From NCBI RefSeq assembly GCF_000739595.1, contig NZ_BBJP01000013.1:1-64000 (forward strand): a stretch of DNA of 64,000 nt. The letters run 5' to 3'. Below, in pieces: positions 1 to 8,077 of this stretch. Each line of letters begins with the position of its first letter. The first letter of the stretch is position 1. The stretch is from Halorubrum halophilum (GTDB taxonomy: Archaea > Halobacteriota > Halobacteria > Halobacteriales > Haloferacaceae). The notes under the pieces were generated by a model. The model had not been told where the DNA came from and made no database searches. It saw only the letters and a program-made list of their open reading frames with translations. A program made the position numbers and the translations under genes.

Positions 1-177
1 CCGTCGAGCTCTTCGAGTAACGTCTCACACCCGAACGCGCCGCGGCACGCGCGTCGAGATCCGCATTTTTTTCGCACCGCCGACCGCAAACCGACAGCCT
101 CGTCTCTCGAAGCGAGGTGGATGCTCGGTGCCGCCCGTATCGGCAGCGTTTACGGACGCGACGCCGTACCGCCGGTC
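1..177. other. Window edge and intergenic leader
   Basis: No complete gene is visible. One plus-strand frame ends in a stop at 18-20 after the residues VELFE, which could be the tail of a gene lying off the left edge, but five residues cannot prove this. A T-run at 66-72 could terminate it. The rest is the upstream region of the gene starting at 178. Confidence 0.3.
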
Positions 178-519
178 ATGCCCGAGCCGAAGTCGACGTT
201 CGACGCGACCTATCCGTGTGACTTCTACGAGCCCGCGGAGCTGTTCGAACCGGACCAGATGTACACGATTCCCGAAATCGCCCGGCTCCTTCAAGAGCTA
301 GAGCCGGACGCCGAGGTCGACCCGGACACCGAGGCGGTGCTGATCGACTGGGCGATCCCGTGGGTGATGACCCACGCCGAGGACCTCGTGATCGCGGAGC
401 CGCTGGAGGACGACGGTCCCGGCTACTACGGGGTCGCCCCGCACGCGGTCGAGGGTGAGGCGGGAGAAGGAGCGGCCGAAGAGGGGAGCGAAGACGCCGA
501 CTCGCACGACGGAGCGTGA
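178..519 (+). CDS. Small acidic haloarchaeal protein (DUF5827-like)
   Basis: The product is an acidic protein of about 113 residues with no signal peptide or membrane segment. I chose the ATG at 178 because the sequence from MPEPKSTFDATYPCDFY looks like the conserved start; the in-frame ATG at 121 adds 19 unremarkable residues. The body (YTIPEIARLLQELEP, WAIPWVMTHAEDLV) resembles the haloarchaeal family I recall as DUF5827, which has no known function. The last 30 residues are low-complexity Glu/Gly/Ala. Its stop overlaps the start of the downstream ATPase gene by four bases (GTGA), so the two are probably co-transcribed and translationally coupled. Confidence 0.7.
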   Translation: MPEPKSTFDATYPCDFYEPAELFEPDQMYTIPEIARLLQELEPDAEVDPDTEAVLIDWAIPWVMTHAEDLVIAEPLEDDGPGYYGVAPHAVEGEAGEGAAEEGSEDADSHDGA

Positions 520-1460
520 GCCGGGAGCGATCCGACGCGCCGGTGGTCCTCGTCGCCGGCGGCGCCCGCGTCGACGCCGGCAAGACGACGTTCTCGACCG
601 GGCTGGTCGCGAGCCTCGCCGCCCGCACCGGCGACGCGGTCGGGGTCAAACCCCGCGCCGGCAACGACTACTGGTACGACCACGACGACTACCGGATCGC
701 GAGCGACTCCGGGCGGCTCTACGGCAAGGACGCGCGGCGCCTCGCGGCCGCGAGCAAGCGACCGCTCCCGGCCGTCGGCGGTCCGAAGGAGCGGGAGCCG
801 ACGGCCGGCGATCGGGGACGACGAGGTCGTCCCGGAGCGATCACCCCGGAGTCGATCAACTCCGTTCACCGGCTTTGGCGGCCGACGCCCGGCCGAACCG
901 GCATGCTGGGCGACACGGACCGGACGTTCCTCTGCGACCGAGTGACGACCGAGGACGGCTCCCGGTTCGTCGTCAACGGGGCGGCCGAGGCGGCGGGACT
1001 GCTCCCCGACGGACTCGCCGACCGGCTCCCGCTCGCGGAGGCGACCCGCGTCGACGACGTGGCCGCGTTCAACGACGTGATGGCGGCCGACTACCTCCCC
1101 GCCTTCGACCGGGTCGCGGCGCGGGTCGCCGCGGCGTCGGTGCCCGTCGTCGTCGAGTCGTACGCGGACGTCGCCGGACCGCTCCCGAGAGACGGGCCAG
1201 TTGAGCCCGACGCGGTGGCGGTCGTCGACCCCGGCCGTGCGCGGATATACGCCGGCGACCGCTACGCGAAGGCGCGCTCGGTCGCGTCCGGCAGCCCGCG
1301 CGAGGGGACGATGGAAGAGCACACCGGAACCGTGACGGAGATGATCGAGCCGCTGGCGACCGTCGATCTGCCGGCGCTCTCGGGCGACGAGCGCGGCGAT
1401 CCGAACCGCGTCGCGGAGCGCTACGGCCCCGCCTACGAGACGCTACTCGACGCGGTCTAG
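516..1460 (+). CDS. P-loop ATPase, haloarchaeal type
   Basis: This is a 314-residue soluble protein that begins at GTG 516 inside the stop of the preceding gene. Residues 10-22 hold a P-loop, GGARVDAGKTTFS, typical of SIMIBI-class or dethiobiotin-synthetase-like ATPases. A conserved-looking block ITPESINSVHRLWRP follows near residue 110. No partner domain identifies a substrate, so only ATP binding and hydrolysis can be inferred. Residues around 80-108 are Arg/Gly/Pro-rich and fit the rest poorly; a compensated pair of indels there is possible but cannot be shown. The coupled small upstream gene suggests a shared function. Confidence 0.7.
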   Translation: MSRERSDAPVVLVAGGARVDAGKTTFSTGLVASLAARTGDAVGVKPRAGNDYWYDHDDYRIASDSGRLYGKDARRLAAASKRPLPAVGGPKEREPTAGDRGRRGRPGAITPESINSVHRLWRPTPGRTGMLGDTDRTFLCDRVTTEDGSRFVVNGAAEAAGLLPDGLADRLPLAEATRVDDVAAFNDVMAADYLPAFDRVAARVAAASVPVVVESYADVAGPLPRDGPVEPDAVAVVDPGRARIYAGDRYAKARSVASGSPREGTMEEHTGTVTEMIEPLATVDLPALSGDERGDPNRVAERYGPAYETLLDAV

Positions 1461-1519
1461 CGGGCAGTCGAAGTCGACCGGCGCGAGAAGGAAGTCGGAG
1501 AGAAACGAAGAGAACGCGC

Positions 1520-2008
1520 TTAGGCGTCGGCGTTCCGCTTCGAGTAGTGGTCGATGGCGGACTCGATCGAGGACAGCTCGGCGTTCACCCGGCTGTCGGC
1601 GACGCGCATGAAGCCGGGGGTGTACGACTTGGAGTAGTCGAAGATGGCGTTGACCGCGCGCTTCGGGGCGGCGACGGCCGTGAAGTCGGTGACCGTGTAC
1701 ACGCGCGTCGTGGGGAACGCGGTCCAGAAGGTGCTGGAGACCCAGCGGTCCTCGTCCTCGAAGGCCGTCCCGACGCGACCGGTGGCGAGGTACTCGTCGT
1801 CGTGGTAGAAGAGGAGGAGGTCGCCCTCCTCCATCCGCTCGAACGTCGAGCCGTTTCCGCTGTCGTCGTCGACGGCCCACAGACGGGCCTCGTCGAGGTC
1901 GGCGAGGGTGCCCGGGCGGTCGTCGTACTCGGTGAGGTCGACCGCGGACCGGACCGTTCGATCGAAGTTCTCCGGGTCGATCGGGACCAGGAAGACGTTC
2001 GCGCTCAT
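1520..2008 (-). CDS. EVE/PUA-like domain protein (putative)
   Basis: The product has 162 residues if translation starts at ATG 2008 (MSANVFLVPIDPENFDRT); an ATG five codons upstream is also in frame. The order of elements (NVFLVPIDPENF, ARLWAVDDD, GDLLLFYHDDEYLATGRV, then aromatic-rich strands) recalls EVE/PUA-like modules, in which the call for a small beta-barrel that binds modified bases or nucleotides would be typical. This is fold-level recognition by eye only. The gene stands alone, with the 4a-carbinolamine dehydratase gene about 100 bp upstream on the same strand. No signal peptide or membrane segment is seen. Confidence 0.5.
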   Translation of the reverse strand: MSANVFLVPIDPENFDRTVRSAVDLTEYDDRPGTLADLDEARLWAVDDDSGNGSTFERMEEGDLLLFYHDDEYLATGRVGTAFEDEDRWVSSTFWTAFPTTRVYTVTDFTAVAAPKRAVNAIFDYSKSYTPGFMRVADSRVNAELSSIESAIDHYSKRNADA

Positions 2009-2105
2009 TACCCCTATTTCCATCGGGAGGGGTTTAAAGCCGTTCGTTGCCTCGCCGGTCCTTCGGTGACCGCTCGGCGGGAGCCCGGTTCCGACTGGTC
2101 CCGGC

Positions 2106-2453
2106 TCAGTCGTCGTCCCCGTCGTAGATCCGGTCCATCCGCGCGGCCATCACGAAGTCGGACACGTGGAGCCCGCCGATATCGTGGCTCCACATCTCGA
2201 CGCCCACCTCGCCCCACGAGAGGTGGATGTCGGGGTGGTGCCACTCTTTCTCGGCCAGCTCGCCGATCTCGTTCGTGAACGCCAGCGCGTCCGCGAAGTC
2301 GTCGAACTCGTAGGTCGCTTCGAGGTGGTGGTCGTCGACGACCTCCCACGCCGGGCCGAGTTCGGCGAGGTACTCTGCGTACTCGTCGTCGGTTAACGGC
2401 TCGGTCCCCTCGTCGGCCGGCTCGACCGGCTCGTCCGCGAGCGGTGATGACAT
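2106..2453 (-). CDS. 4a-hydroxytetrahydrobiopterin dehydratase (pterin-4a-carbinolamine dehydratase)
   Basis: This 115-residue protein dehydrates 4a-hydroxytetrahydropterins so that the pterin cofactor can be recycled. The family signature is clear in the C-terminal half: [20 protein letters not shown] followed by [18 protein letters not shown], giving the conserved His-His pair, the later His, and the Asp-x-x-x-Ala helix. The N-terminal 25 residues are a short acidic extension common in halophilic proteins. The start at ATG 2453 is the first in frame. No aromatic amino acid hydroxylase lies beside it, so its physiological pterin reaction here is unknown. Confidence 0.9.
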   Translation of the reverse strand: MSSPLADEPVEPADEGTEPLTDDEYAEYLAELGPAWEVVDDHHLEATYEFDDFADALAFTNEIGELAEKEWHHPDIHLSWGEVGVEMWSHDIGGLHVSDFVMAARMDRIYDGDDD

Positions 2454-2571
2454 ATCGCACCTTTGGGCGACGAGCGGCTTGTACCTTCCGCGGGTCGCTT
2501 TCGGAGAACGAATACGTCTCTCACGCCGATCGGCGAAAATACGGGCGACTAACGGATTGAAGCTGAGGCAG

Positions 2572-2608
2572 AAGTGGGTTGGGGCGGATTTGAACCGCCG
2601 GCCTCCTC
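2572..2608. repeat. Left attachment repeat (attL), tRNA-Val 3' duplicate
   Basis: These 37 bp match 8078-8114 exactly. They cover the T-arm and 3' acceptor strand of tRNA-Val in reverse orientation. The bases beyond each end differ (gaag against gcaag on one side, agcg against catg on the other), so the repeat is limited to the attachment core. There is no tRNA body next to this copy. Confidence 0.92.
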
Positions 2609-2716
2609 AGCGCCTCTCGTGCCCGCCTGCGGCGAATTCGGCGCTCCAGCCGAGTCAAGATCTGCGGTATAACGCCGCGCACGTACCACACAGGGTCGGG
2701 CGATTCGGAAACACCG

Positions 2717-3718
2717 ATGACCCGACAAATCGAACCCGGACACGCAGTAGAACGGTATCTAAACGAACGCCGGGCAGACATTTCCGAGTCCACCTATTAC
2801 AACCACTCATCCCTCCTGTCACAGTTCATTGAGTGGTGTGAGGCCGAAGATCTGGACTACGTCAACGAACTCGACGGGTTCCATATCTCCGACTTTAAGA
2901 TCCACCGCCGGGACGAGGACGGTATCAACAAAGTCACACTCTACAACCAGATGACTGTCCTCCGCGTCTTTCTCCGATGGTGTGAATCACGCAGTCTGGT
3001 TGAAGGCCTCGCGGAGAACATCCTAATGCCGGTTCCCGAAGAGGACTCTCGGGACACGATGATCGACTCGGAGACGGCGGCACAGATCCTCCAGTACCTC
3101 CAGAAGTACGAACACGGGACGTTGAAACATACGGTGTTCTCGCTCCTATGGGACACGGGGTTCCGTGTAGGAACTCTCCGAGCGATCGATCTCGAAGACT
3201 ACCACTCAGAGGAACAGTTCATTGAGGTGGAGCATCGTGCGGAGACTGGTACACCGCTCAAGAACAAGTACGGAGCCGAACGTGAAGTGAACCTCCACGA
3301 GTGGGTGTGCGACGTGATCGACGACTACGTCGAGATGTACAGGCACGACGTAACCGATGATCACGGACGAGAACCGCTGATCACTACGCAACAAGGTCGA
3401 CCCGTTCGATCGAACATTCGCGGCCACATCAACTCGATGACGCGGCCCTGCGTGTACGCGGACAGCTGTCCTCACGATAGAGATCCGGATAGTTGCGAAG
3501 CCGCACAGCGACGGGACGCGGCGGCACAGTGTCCCGTTTCGGTTCCGCCTCACGCAATTCGTCGTTCTGCGATCACGGCATGGCTCAACGACGGCCACAC
3601 GAAGGAACTCCTCTCCGATAGGATGAACGTCTCCGTAAAGACGCTGGAGAAGCACTACGACGCTCGGACGGAGAGCGAAAAGCGGGAACTTCGCCGCGAG
3701 GAGTTCGGGATGGGTTAG
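2717..3718 (+). CDS. int: Tyrosine recombinase / integrase (SNJ2-like)
   Basis: The 333-residue protein is the integrase that would insert and excise this element at tRNA-Val. An N-terminal SAM-like core-binding domain spans about residues 8-105. The catalytic domain shows Arg150 in DTGFRVGTLRA, His279-x-x-Arg282 in HAIRRSAITAW, His294, and the nucleophile Tyr314 in LEKHYDARTE. Four cysteines at about 245, 251, 260 and 272, including CPHDRDPDSC, form a possible zinc-binding insertion seen in many haloarchaeal integrases. The length and arrangement match integrases of betapleolipovirus SNJ2 type. The gene lies about 110 bp from the left attachment repeat and reads into the element. All catalytic residues are present, so it looks functional. 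Confidence 0.9.
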   Translation: MTRQIEPGHAVERYLNERRADISESTYYNHSSLLSQFIEWCEAEDLDYVNELDGFHISDFKIHRRDEDGINKVTLYNQMTVLRVFLRWCESRSLVEGLAENILMPVPEEDSRDTMIDSETAAQILQYLQKYEHGTLKHTVFSLLWDTGFRVGTLRAIDLEDYHSEEQFIEVEHRAETGTPLKNKYGAEREVNLHEWVCDVIDDYVEMYRHDVTDDHGREPLITTQQGRPVRSNIRGHINSMTRPCVYADSCPHDRDPDSCEAAQRRDAAAQCPVSVPPHAIRRSAITAWLNDGHTKELLSDRMNVSVKTLEKHYDARTESEKRELRREEFGMG

Positions 3719-3978
3719 AGGAGTCGTTTCTCCAAGCACATCCTGCCCGCAACTCCGGGGGTTTGACCATCCAAGATCCCCCTTTAGAAATTGTACATAA
3801 TCCACGCCATCATGCGAATTTCGGTATCTATTTCCCCTTGGACGTTGTCTGAAGAGTGAAGGCAGAATTCTCGCGGGAATCTCAACTTACGAGTCGCAAC
3901 TATCGGGTTCCTCTCGGTGTATCAACGCATTGAGGGGGAGAGGATAACGAACCGCTGAGAGCTTCAGTACATCCTATA

Positions 3979-5598
3979 ATGGCTATTGACGTATCTACGC
4001 GCACGACAGCGAATAGTGGCAAGACACCTGTTACTGGCTGGTTCAAGACGGCTCATCCGAATACGACACCACTCGTTCGGTATGGGTTTCCACGGGACGA
4101 GGGCGGCCAGACGCAAGAACTGAAACTCCGGTCGCTGTATGAGCCTGTTCCTGAGGGGGCAATTACATCGAGCGCGATCTACTTCGTCACGGACGACCAA
4201 CTCGCTCGGCTGGAGAAATTCGCTGACTCCCCCTACGCAATCAAAGGGAGTGTGAACATCGTCAAGGAAATCCAAGGCGAATGTGAGGACGCTGGCCGCG
4301 TCCGTTATCCTGTCTATGCCGAGAGTGACGCTCGCGATGACGGCGTCGCCTTCCCTACGATGGTCGAGTGGATTCGGGAGTTCGTGGGGGACGAACTGAG
4401 TGTTTCTCCCGCTGAGTGTACGTTCTGGTACTCGGGTAGTCGGTCGATTCACGTTCATATCCCGAAATTCCTCACACATACGCAGTTGACGGAAATTCGG
4501 GGGAGAGCCGAACAGTTCTGTGAGGAGACTGGTGCGGAACTCGACACGGGTATCTACAAGCCGAAACAGCAATTCCGACTCCCCGGAGCAACCCACCGAA
4601 AAAGTGCTGGCGAGTTCCAAAAGGTGCGAATCGATCCGACATGGGAGAACGACCGGATCATCCGAACTGCTGGTGAAGACCACGAGTATCCCGAGTCGTA
4701 CCTCGATATGATCGAAACGACGTTCTCTCCACAAGTGGACGGGGAAGAGTTCGCGCTCACTCTGGACAGTCCTGAGGACGACATTGAGACTCCACTCATT
4801 GAGCAGAGGGAATATCCCGAGAATACCTACGATGTACCAGAGTGGTCGATGTACAACGCGAAGGAGTTCTCGCCGTACGCACACGCAGGAAGAAATCCCC
4901 GGAGTCTTGCGGTAGTGGAGGTAAAGGGTGGAGTATTCGTTCAAGAGGATCGTCGCTCCCGTGCGCCGATGGTGCCAGTTCGGTTCATCGAGGCGGTTGG
5001 TTGTGATGAGAGCTTCACGAAAGAGTCAGAACACGGCCCACTCCAGCTTTCAGAGGGAACGGGAAAGGACTACGAGAAGTGGATCAACGGCGATTATCGA
5101 ACTGGTGATTACGTCGTAATTCACGGTGGTCGAAGTCGAAGTTCCATCATCCACTCAGTCACGAAGATCGAGGCGCTAAAGGCAGGCTTTCACCTTAGCC
5201 GTGAAGACGGAGGCCGTGATGCCGCTCGTAAGTACCTCTCTGACCAAGGGTACGACGTTGGTGCGTCTGGTTCAGAAACGACGGTCACGTCGAGCGTAGG
5301 ATCATCTACCAGCGAATCCAAGGAGATCTGGCCGGCGAGAAAGAACTCGGGCAATCCGGCTGAAGACCTCCAACGAAAGGCCGAACTGGATGACATTGAG
5401 TCACTTACGCATCAAGAACGGATACGTGTAGCCTGTCGTCACCTCCTCCAAGGTTGGCAACCGACGTGGGACTGGTTTGAGGAACAGTATGGGTCGGACT
5501 TCAAGCCGAATGTTACATGGGAGTTCCTCCGAGGGATCGTAGAGGAACCGGAGTTCAACGAATACGAAGACGTTGATGTTCCAGACAAACCCATCTAA
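3979..5598 (+). CDS. Archaeo-eukaryotic primase-like replication protein
   Basis: This 539-residue protein probably starts replication of the element by primer synthesis. The features fit the AEP/PrimPol fold: an acidic pair at about Glu115/Asp117 in YPVYAESDARDD, the motif WYSGSRSIHVHIP at 150-162 with the His that binds nucleotide, and a third acid near Asp189 followed by GIYKPKQQFRLPGATHRK. The C-terminal 200 residues have no helicase Walker motifs and end in a small helical domain (about 470-539) that may bind DNA. The gene follows the integrase with 260 bp of gene-free sequence. The 13-mer aggataacgaacc lies 38 bp before its start and recurs at 5801 before the lipoprotein gene, suggesting a shared leader or regulatory site. 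Confidence 0.75.
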   Translation: MAIDVSTRTTANSGKTPVTGWFKTAHPNTTPLVRYGFPRDEGGQTQELKLRSLYEPVPEGAITSSAIYFVTDDQLARLEKFADSPYAIKGSVNIVKEIQGECEDAGRVRYPVYAESDARDDGVAFPTMVEWIREFVGDELSVSPAECTFWYSGSRSIHVHIPKFLTHTQLTEIRGRAEQFCEETGAELDTGIYKPKQQFRLPGATHRKSAGEFQKVRIDPTWENDRIIRTAGEDHEYPESYLDMIETTFSPQVDGEEFALTLDSPEDDIETPLIEQREYPENTYDVPEWSMYNAKEFSPYAHAGRNPRSLAVVEVKGGVFVQEDRRSRAPMVPVRFIEAVGCDESFTKESEHGPLQLSEGTGKDYEKWINGDYRTGDYVVIHGGRSRSSIIHSVTKIEALKAGFHLSREDGGRDAARKYLSDQGYDVGASGSETTVTSSVGSSTSESKEIWPARKNSGNPAEDLQRKAELDDIESLTHQERIRVACRHLLQGWQPTWDWFEEQYGSDFKPNVTWEFLRGIVEEPEFNEYEDVDVPDKPI

Positions 5599-5607
5599 CC
5601 TCCTGTA

Positions 5608-5743
5608 CACACAACACACACATCCAACAACCACTAAGTTATGTTGCGAAACCGCTGTACTGCGTCGGGGTGTGTCTCTCTGTTGTTGCTATCACTTATA
5701 AAAGAACAAGAGACTTCCAGCGGATAACGTCCAAACAGAGAAT
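5608..5743 (+). promoter_or_regulatory. Promoter-like repeat A
   Basis: This is the first of three related blocks in the element. It has a CA-rich lead (cacaacacacacatccaac), the core actaagttatgttgcga at 5633-5649, and a TATA box cttataaa at 5695, 62 bp after the core begins. After the TATA box the similarity to block B continues (ttcCAGCGG, then cagagaATG). It lies upstream of the lipoprotein gene; a second TATA-like tatttaa at 5773 is closer to that gene. Confidence 0.6.
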
Positions 5744-5824
5744 GACTCACCTGTCTGGTTGCTTCGTCTACAATATTTAAGTACAGTATCGCACACATGT
5801 AGGATAACGAACCCAACCTGAGAG

Positions 5825-6883
5825 ATGACTGGAAAACAACCGAGTTCAGACAGGAGGTCGTTCGGAAGAGGAGTTCTTACAGTCGCCGGAGCAGGAGCAA
5901 TAGCAGGTTGTACCGGAAATACCGGTTCCACTGAAGAGGGGGAAAGTAGTGAGCCGCGAGAATCCGACACAGATCCTGCTGGCAATGGTTCAGATACAGG
6001 TGAGTCCGAAGCTGGAGGAAACAGTTCTGAGCCAGAGGAAGGACGGGACGAACAAGAGCAGACACCTCAGTGGGAGAAGAATACTCGCAACGGAATACCA
6101 CTGAACGGTCTTGGGGCCTACACCGATCAGATGCTCGAAGCGGGACCTGTATCGGCAGCAAAAGCAGGAACAATTAACAACGCACTGAAAGGAGCGGAAA
6201 CCGTAGAAGAGGAAAGAGACGCACTGGCACAGACACTCACACCAGGAAACTACACACTCCTCATGTCAGAATACCACAGACAAAGAGGAGAACAAGGAAA
6301 CACAGAAAACCAAGTCGTAGTCAACCAAAACTGGAGCTTCACCAGCGACAGCGAACCAATATTAGAACTATACAAAGTAGAAAACGGCAACCTACAAAGC
6401 CAACCAGTAATCGTAGACGCAAACCACAAATACCAGAGACAAACCAACAAACCTGGAAGCGGAGAACCCCCGTATTTAGCAGGACTGAGAAACCAAGAAA
6501 ATGATGTACGTTTTACATCACAGGCATATCAATCAATTCAGAATAAAATAGAAGAAGGAATAAAAGAAGAGAATGTCTCAGAGATTAATGTTAAACAATT
6601 CAGGTACAATTTTCTTCAAGACTGGAGCCGTGTAATGTTTGGGGTTGATGATGAGCCGGATGTAAGACCTTATGATGTAGAGACGGCAGATATTGTTTTT
6701 GAAGCAATGTACGGTGATGGAGATGGAGGAATACTGGCCGACTTATCAAATAAGATCTATGAGGAGGATTACGATACAGATACGCTGGTAGAAGTGGAAT
6801 TTAGAAATAGTGAATGGAATTTCCACACACCAAAAAATAGGGATATGGGAGATCCCCTTGTCGGGGAAAAAGAGAGATTCTGA
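5825..6883 (+). CDS. Tat-exported lipoprotein of unknown function, element cargo
   Basis: The product has 352 residues. A Tat signal (DRRSFGRGVLTVAGAGAIAG) ends in a lipobox with Cys29, so the mature protein should be lipid-anchored outside the cell membrane. Residues 30-85 are an acidic Ser/Gly/Glu linker typical of haloarchaeal lipoproteins. The following globular part, about 270 residues, matches no family I recognise. Codon use is unlike the surrounding chromosome: from about 6200 on, codons ending in A or T dominate and Asn, Gln, Lys and Tyr are frequent. This points to transfer from a source of lower GC. Possible roles include surface exclusion or a virus-derived surface protein, but neither is supported by a motif. 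Confidence 0.75.
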   Translation: MTGKQPSSDRRSFGRGVLTVAGAGAIAGCTGNTGSTEEGESSEPRESDTDPAGNGSDTGESEAGGNSSEPEEGRDEQEQTPQWEKNTRNGIPLNGLGAYTDQMLEAGPVSAAKAGTINNALKGAETVEEERDALAQTLTPGNYTLLMSEYHRQRGEQGNTENQVVVNQNWSFTSDSEPILELYKVENGNLQSQPVIVDANHKYQRQTNKPGSGEPPYLAGLRNQENDVRFTSQAYQSIQNKIEEGIKEENVSEINVKQFRYNFLQDWSRVMFGVDDEPDVRPYDVETADIVFEAMYGDGDGGILADLSNKIYEEDYDTDTLVEVEFRNSEWNFHTPKNRDMGDPLVGEKERF

Positions 6884-6940
6884 ACTCGCGTTTAATTATT
6901 AAATTTATTTACTAACTAAAGCCACTTTTTGTCAACTTCT

Positions 6941-7078
6941 ATGTCGGGAGAGTTCACTGCCGACGTTGGGAGGTTGTTGAATACTGAGTCGGTGGATACC
7001 GTTCCTATGTTCTGGCTGTGTTCCCTATTTAGATATTTCGTCGGTTACATTCTTTCAGACCATTCAATTCTACGGTAG
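6941..7078 (+). CDS. Possible 45-residue small protein
   Basis: An ATG at 6941 opens a 45-codon frame in an otherwise gene-poor tract just downstream of the lipoprotein gene. The N-terminal half is hydrophilic (MSGEFTADVGRLLNTESVD) and the second half is hydrophobic and aromatic (VPMFWLCSLFRYFVGYIL), as in a single membrane-spanning peptide. An AT-rich run at 6888-6910 could provide its TATA box. There is no homology evidence, and frames of this size arise by chance in AT-rich DNA. Confidence 0.3.
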   Translation: MSGEFTADVGRLLNTESVDTVPMFWLCSLFRYFVGYILSDHSILR

Positions 7079-7263
7079 GAAAATCATAGTAGATTCATAT
7101 TGTTTGAAGTTTGATTTGTAATGCTGGTATCAAAACACAAAATTAAATTCGGTATAACCTACCGAGTTTCAAACCTTTGAGTCGCAGTAGTTTCCCTCAA
7201 TGTATCTTCATTCCGCAGAATCAGATCTCTTCCAATGTATCCGTCACCCCTACTGTTTCCATC

Positions 7264-7397
7264 ATACACACACACCTCCCCTAACTAAGTTATGTTGCGA
7301 GAACCGCAGTAAGGCAGAGGGGTTCTCTCTTCTATCGTCAGATCTGCTTATAAACAAATAGGAGGCTTTCAGCGGCCATCTTCCCTCAGAGAGAATG
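7264..7397 (+). promoter_or_regulatory. Promoter-like repeat B (no protein gene downstream)
   Basis: The core at 7285-7322 (actaagttatgttgcgagaa and onward) matches block C with one mismatch in 38 bp. It contains the small inverted repeat TGCG-agaac-CGCA. A TATA box cttataaa lies at 7348, 63 bp from the start of the core, the same spacing as in block A. Similarity with A continues to cagagaATG at 7397. The frame from that ATG stops after 14 codons, and no larger gene follows. Confidence 0.6.
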
Positions 7398-7740
7398 GTA
7401 GTCACTACGCGCCAACAGAAGGCTACTCACACCGTCTAAATGCTCCACGATGCTTCCCTGGTGGCACGTCATGGGAACTGCGTGAGAGGAAAGCAGAGAG
7501 CTGTCACGAGCTTCCATGCTCCCCGTTTCGATTATCTCCTATACGGGGAGTAATGACGCACTCAGTAGCCCAAATTCCAGACTCCAGACGAGAAATTGCT
7601 CGGAGAGACTTACTCTATAACTTGATGATACATCCGGGTAGTGTTCTATCCGGTGGGTCGATTCATTGAGTCGGAGTAGATGCCACACGTTTCGTCGGGT
7701 TTCCCTCTACTCTTAGTATGGATCTACAACTCCCATATCC
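7398..7740 (+). other. Gene-free tract after repeat B with a hairpin; candidate noncoding RNA
   Basis: No convincing protein frame is present. An 8-bp perfect stem, ctccccgt at 7519-7526 and acggggag at 7543-7550, encloses a 16-base loop. With an intact promoter-like block directly upstream, the tract could specify a small RNA of the element. It could equally be decayed coding sequence or part of a replication origin. Confidence 0.3.
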
Positions 7741-7850
7741 ACACAACACACACCCCACAACCTCACTAAGTTATGTTGCGAGAATCGCAGTAAGGCAGAG
7801 GGATAGCAAAATATAGAGAAAATATTGCTTATAAAAGAACACACTCAGAT
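7741..7850 (+). promoter_or_regulatory. Promoter-like repeat C (no clear protein gene downstream)
   Basis: The CA-rich lead (acacaacacacaccccacaa), core at 7775-7812 and TATA box cttataaaagaac at 7828 repeat the layout of blocks A and B. The core-to-TATA spacing is 53 bp rather than 62-63. A 27-codon frame starts at ATG 7849 (MRLVERGRLAVRR) but has no recognisable content. The remaining tract to 8077 is gene-free and ends at the right attachment repeat. Confidence 0.6.
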
Positions 7851-8077
7851 GCGGCTTGTCGAACGTGGTCGGTTGGCTGTGAGGAGATCGTCAATAATCA
7901 CCCTCAATGCGCACTTATCGGCAGTTTATTAACAGTATCGCGTCTCCTTGATAGTGAATCGCTGTACGGCCCTGTGGTGAGACGTGAAGCGTTGCTCCGC
8001 AGTTCAATTGAGAACGCTGGAAGGAACAAACCCCGGTACGGCGCGGGGATTGTCTCCTTGAGAAACGCGCGCAGCGC

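Noticed and set aside
516-1460. Compensated frameshift inside the ATPase gene near 790-840
   Set aside because: The Arg/Gly-rich stretch is suspicious, but no alternative frame gave a clearly better continuous reading by eye, so the gene is kept as intact.
2578-2720. Second tRNA gene at the left attachment site
   Set aside because: Only the T-arm and 3' acceptor strand match tRNA-Val; the D-arm, anticodon arm and 5' acceptor strand are missing, so this is the duplicated attachment fragment.
5608-7850. CRISPR array
   Set aside because: There are only three related blocks, each above 100 bp and spaced by hundreds to thousands of bases, with TATA boxes. No short regular repeats or spacers and no cas genes are present.
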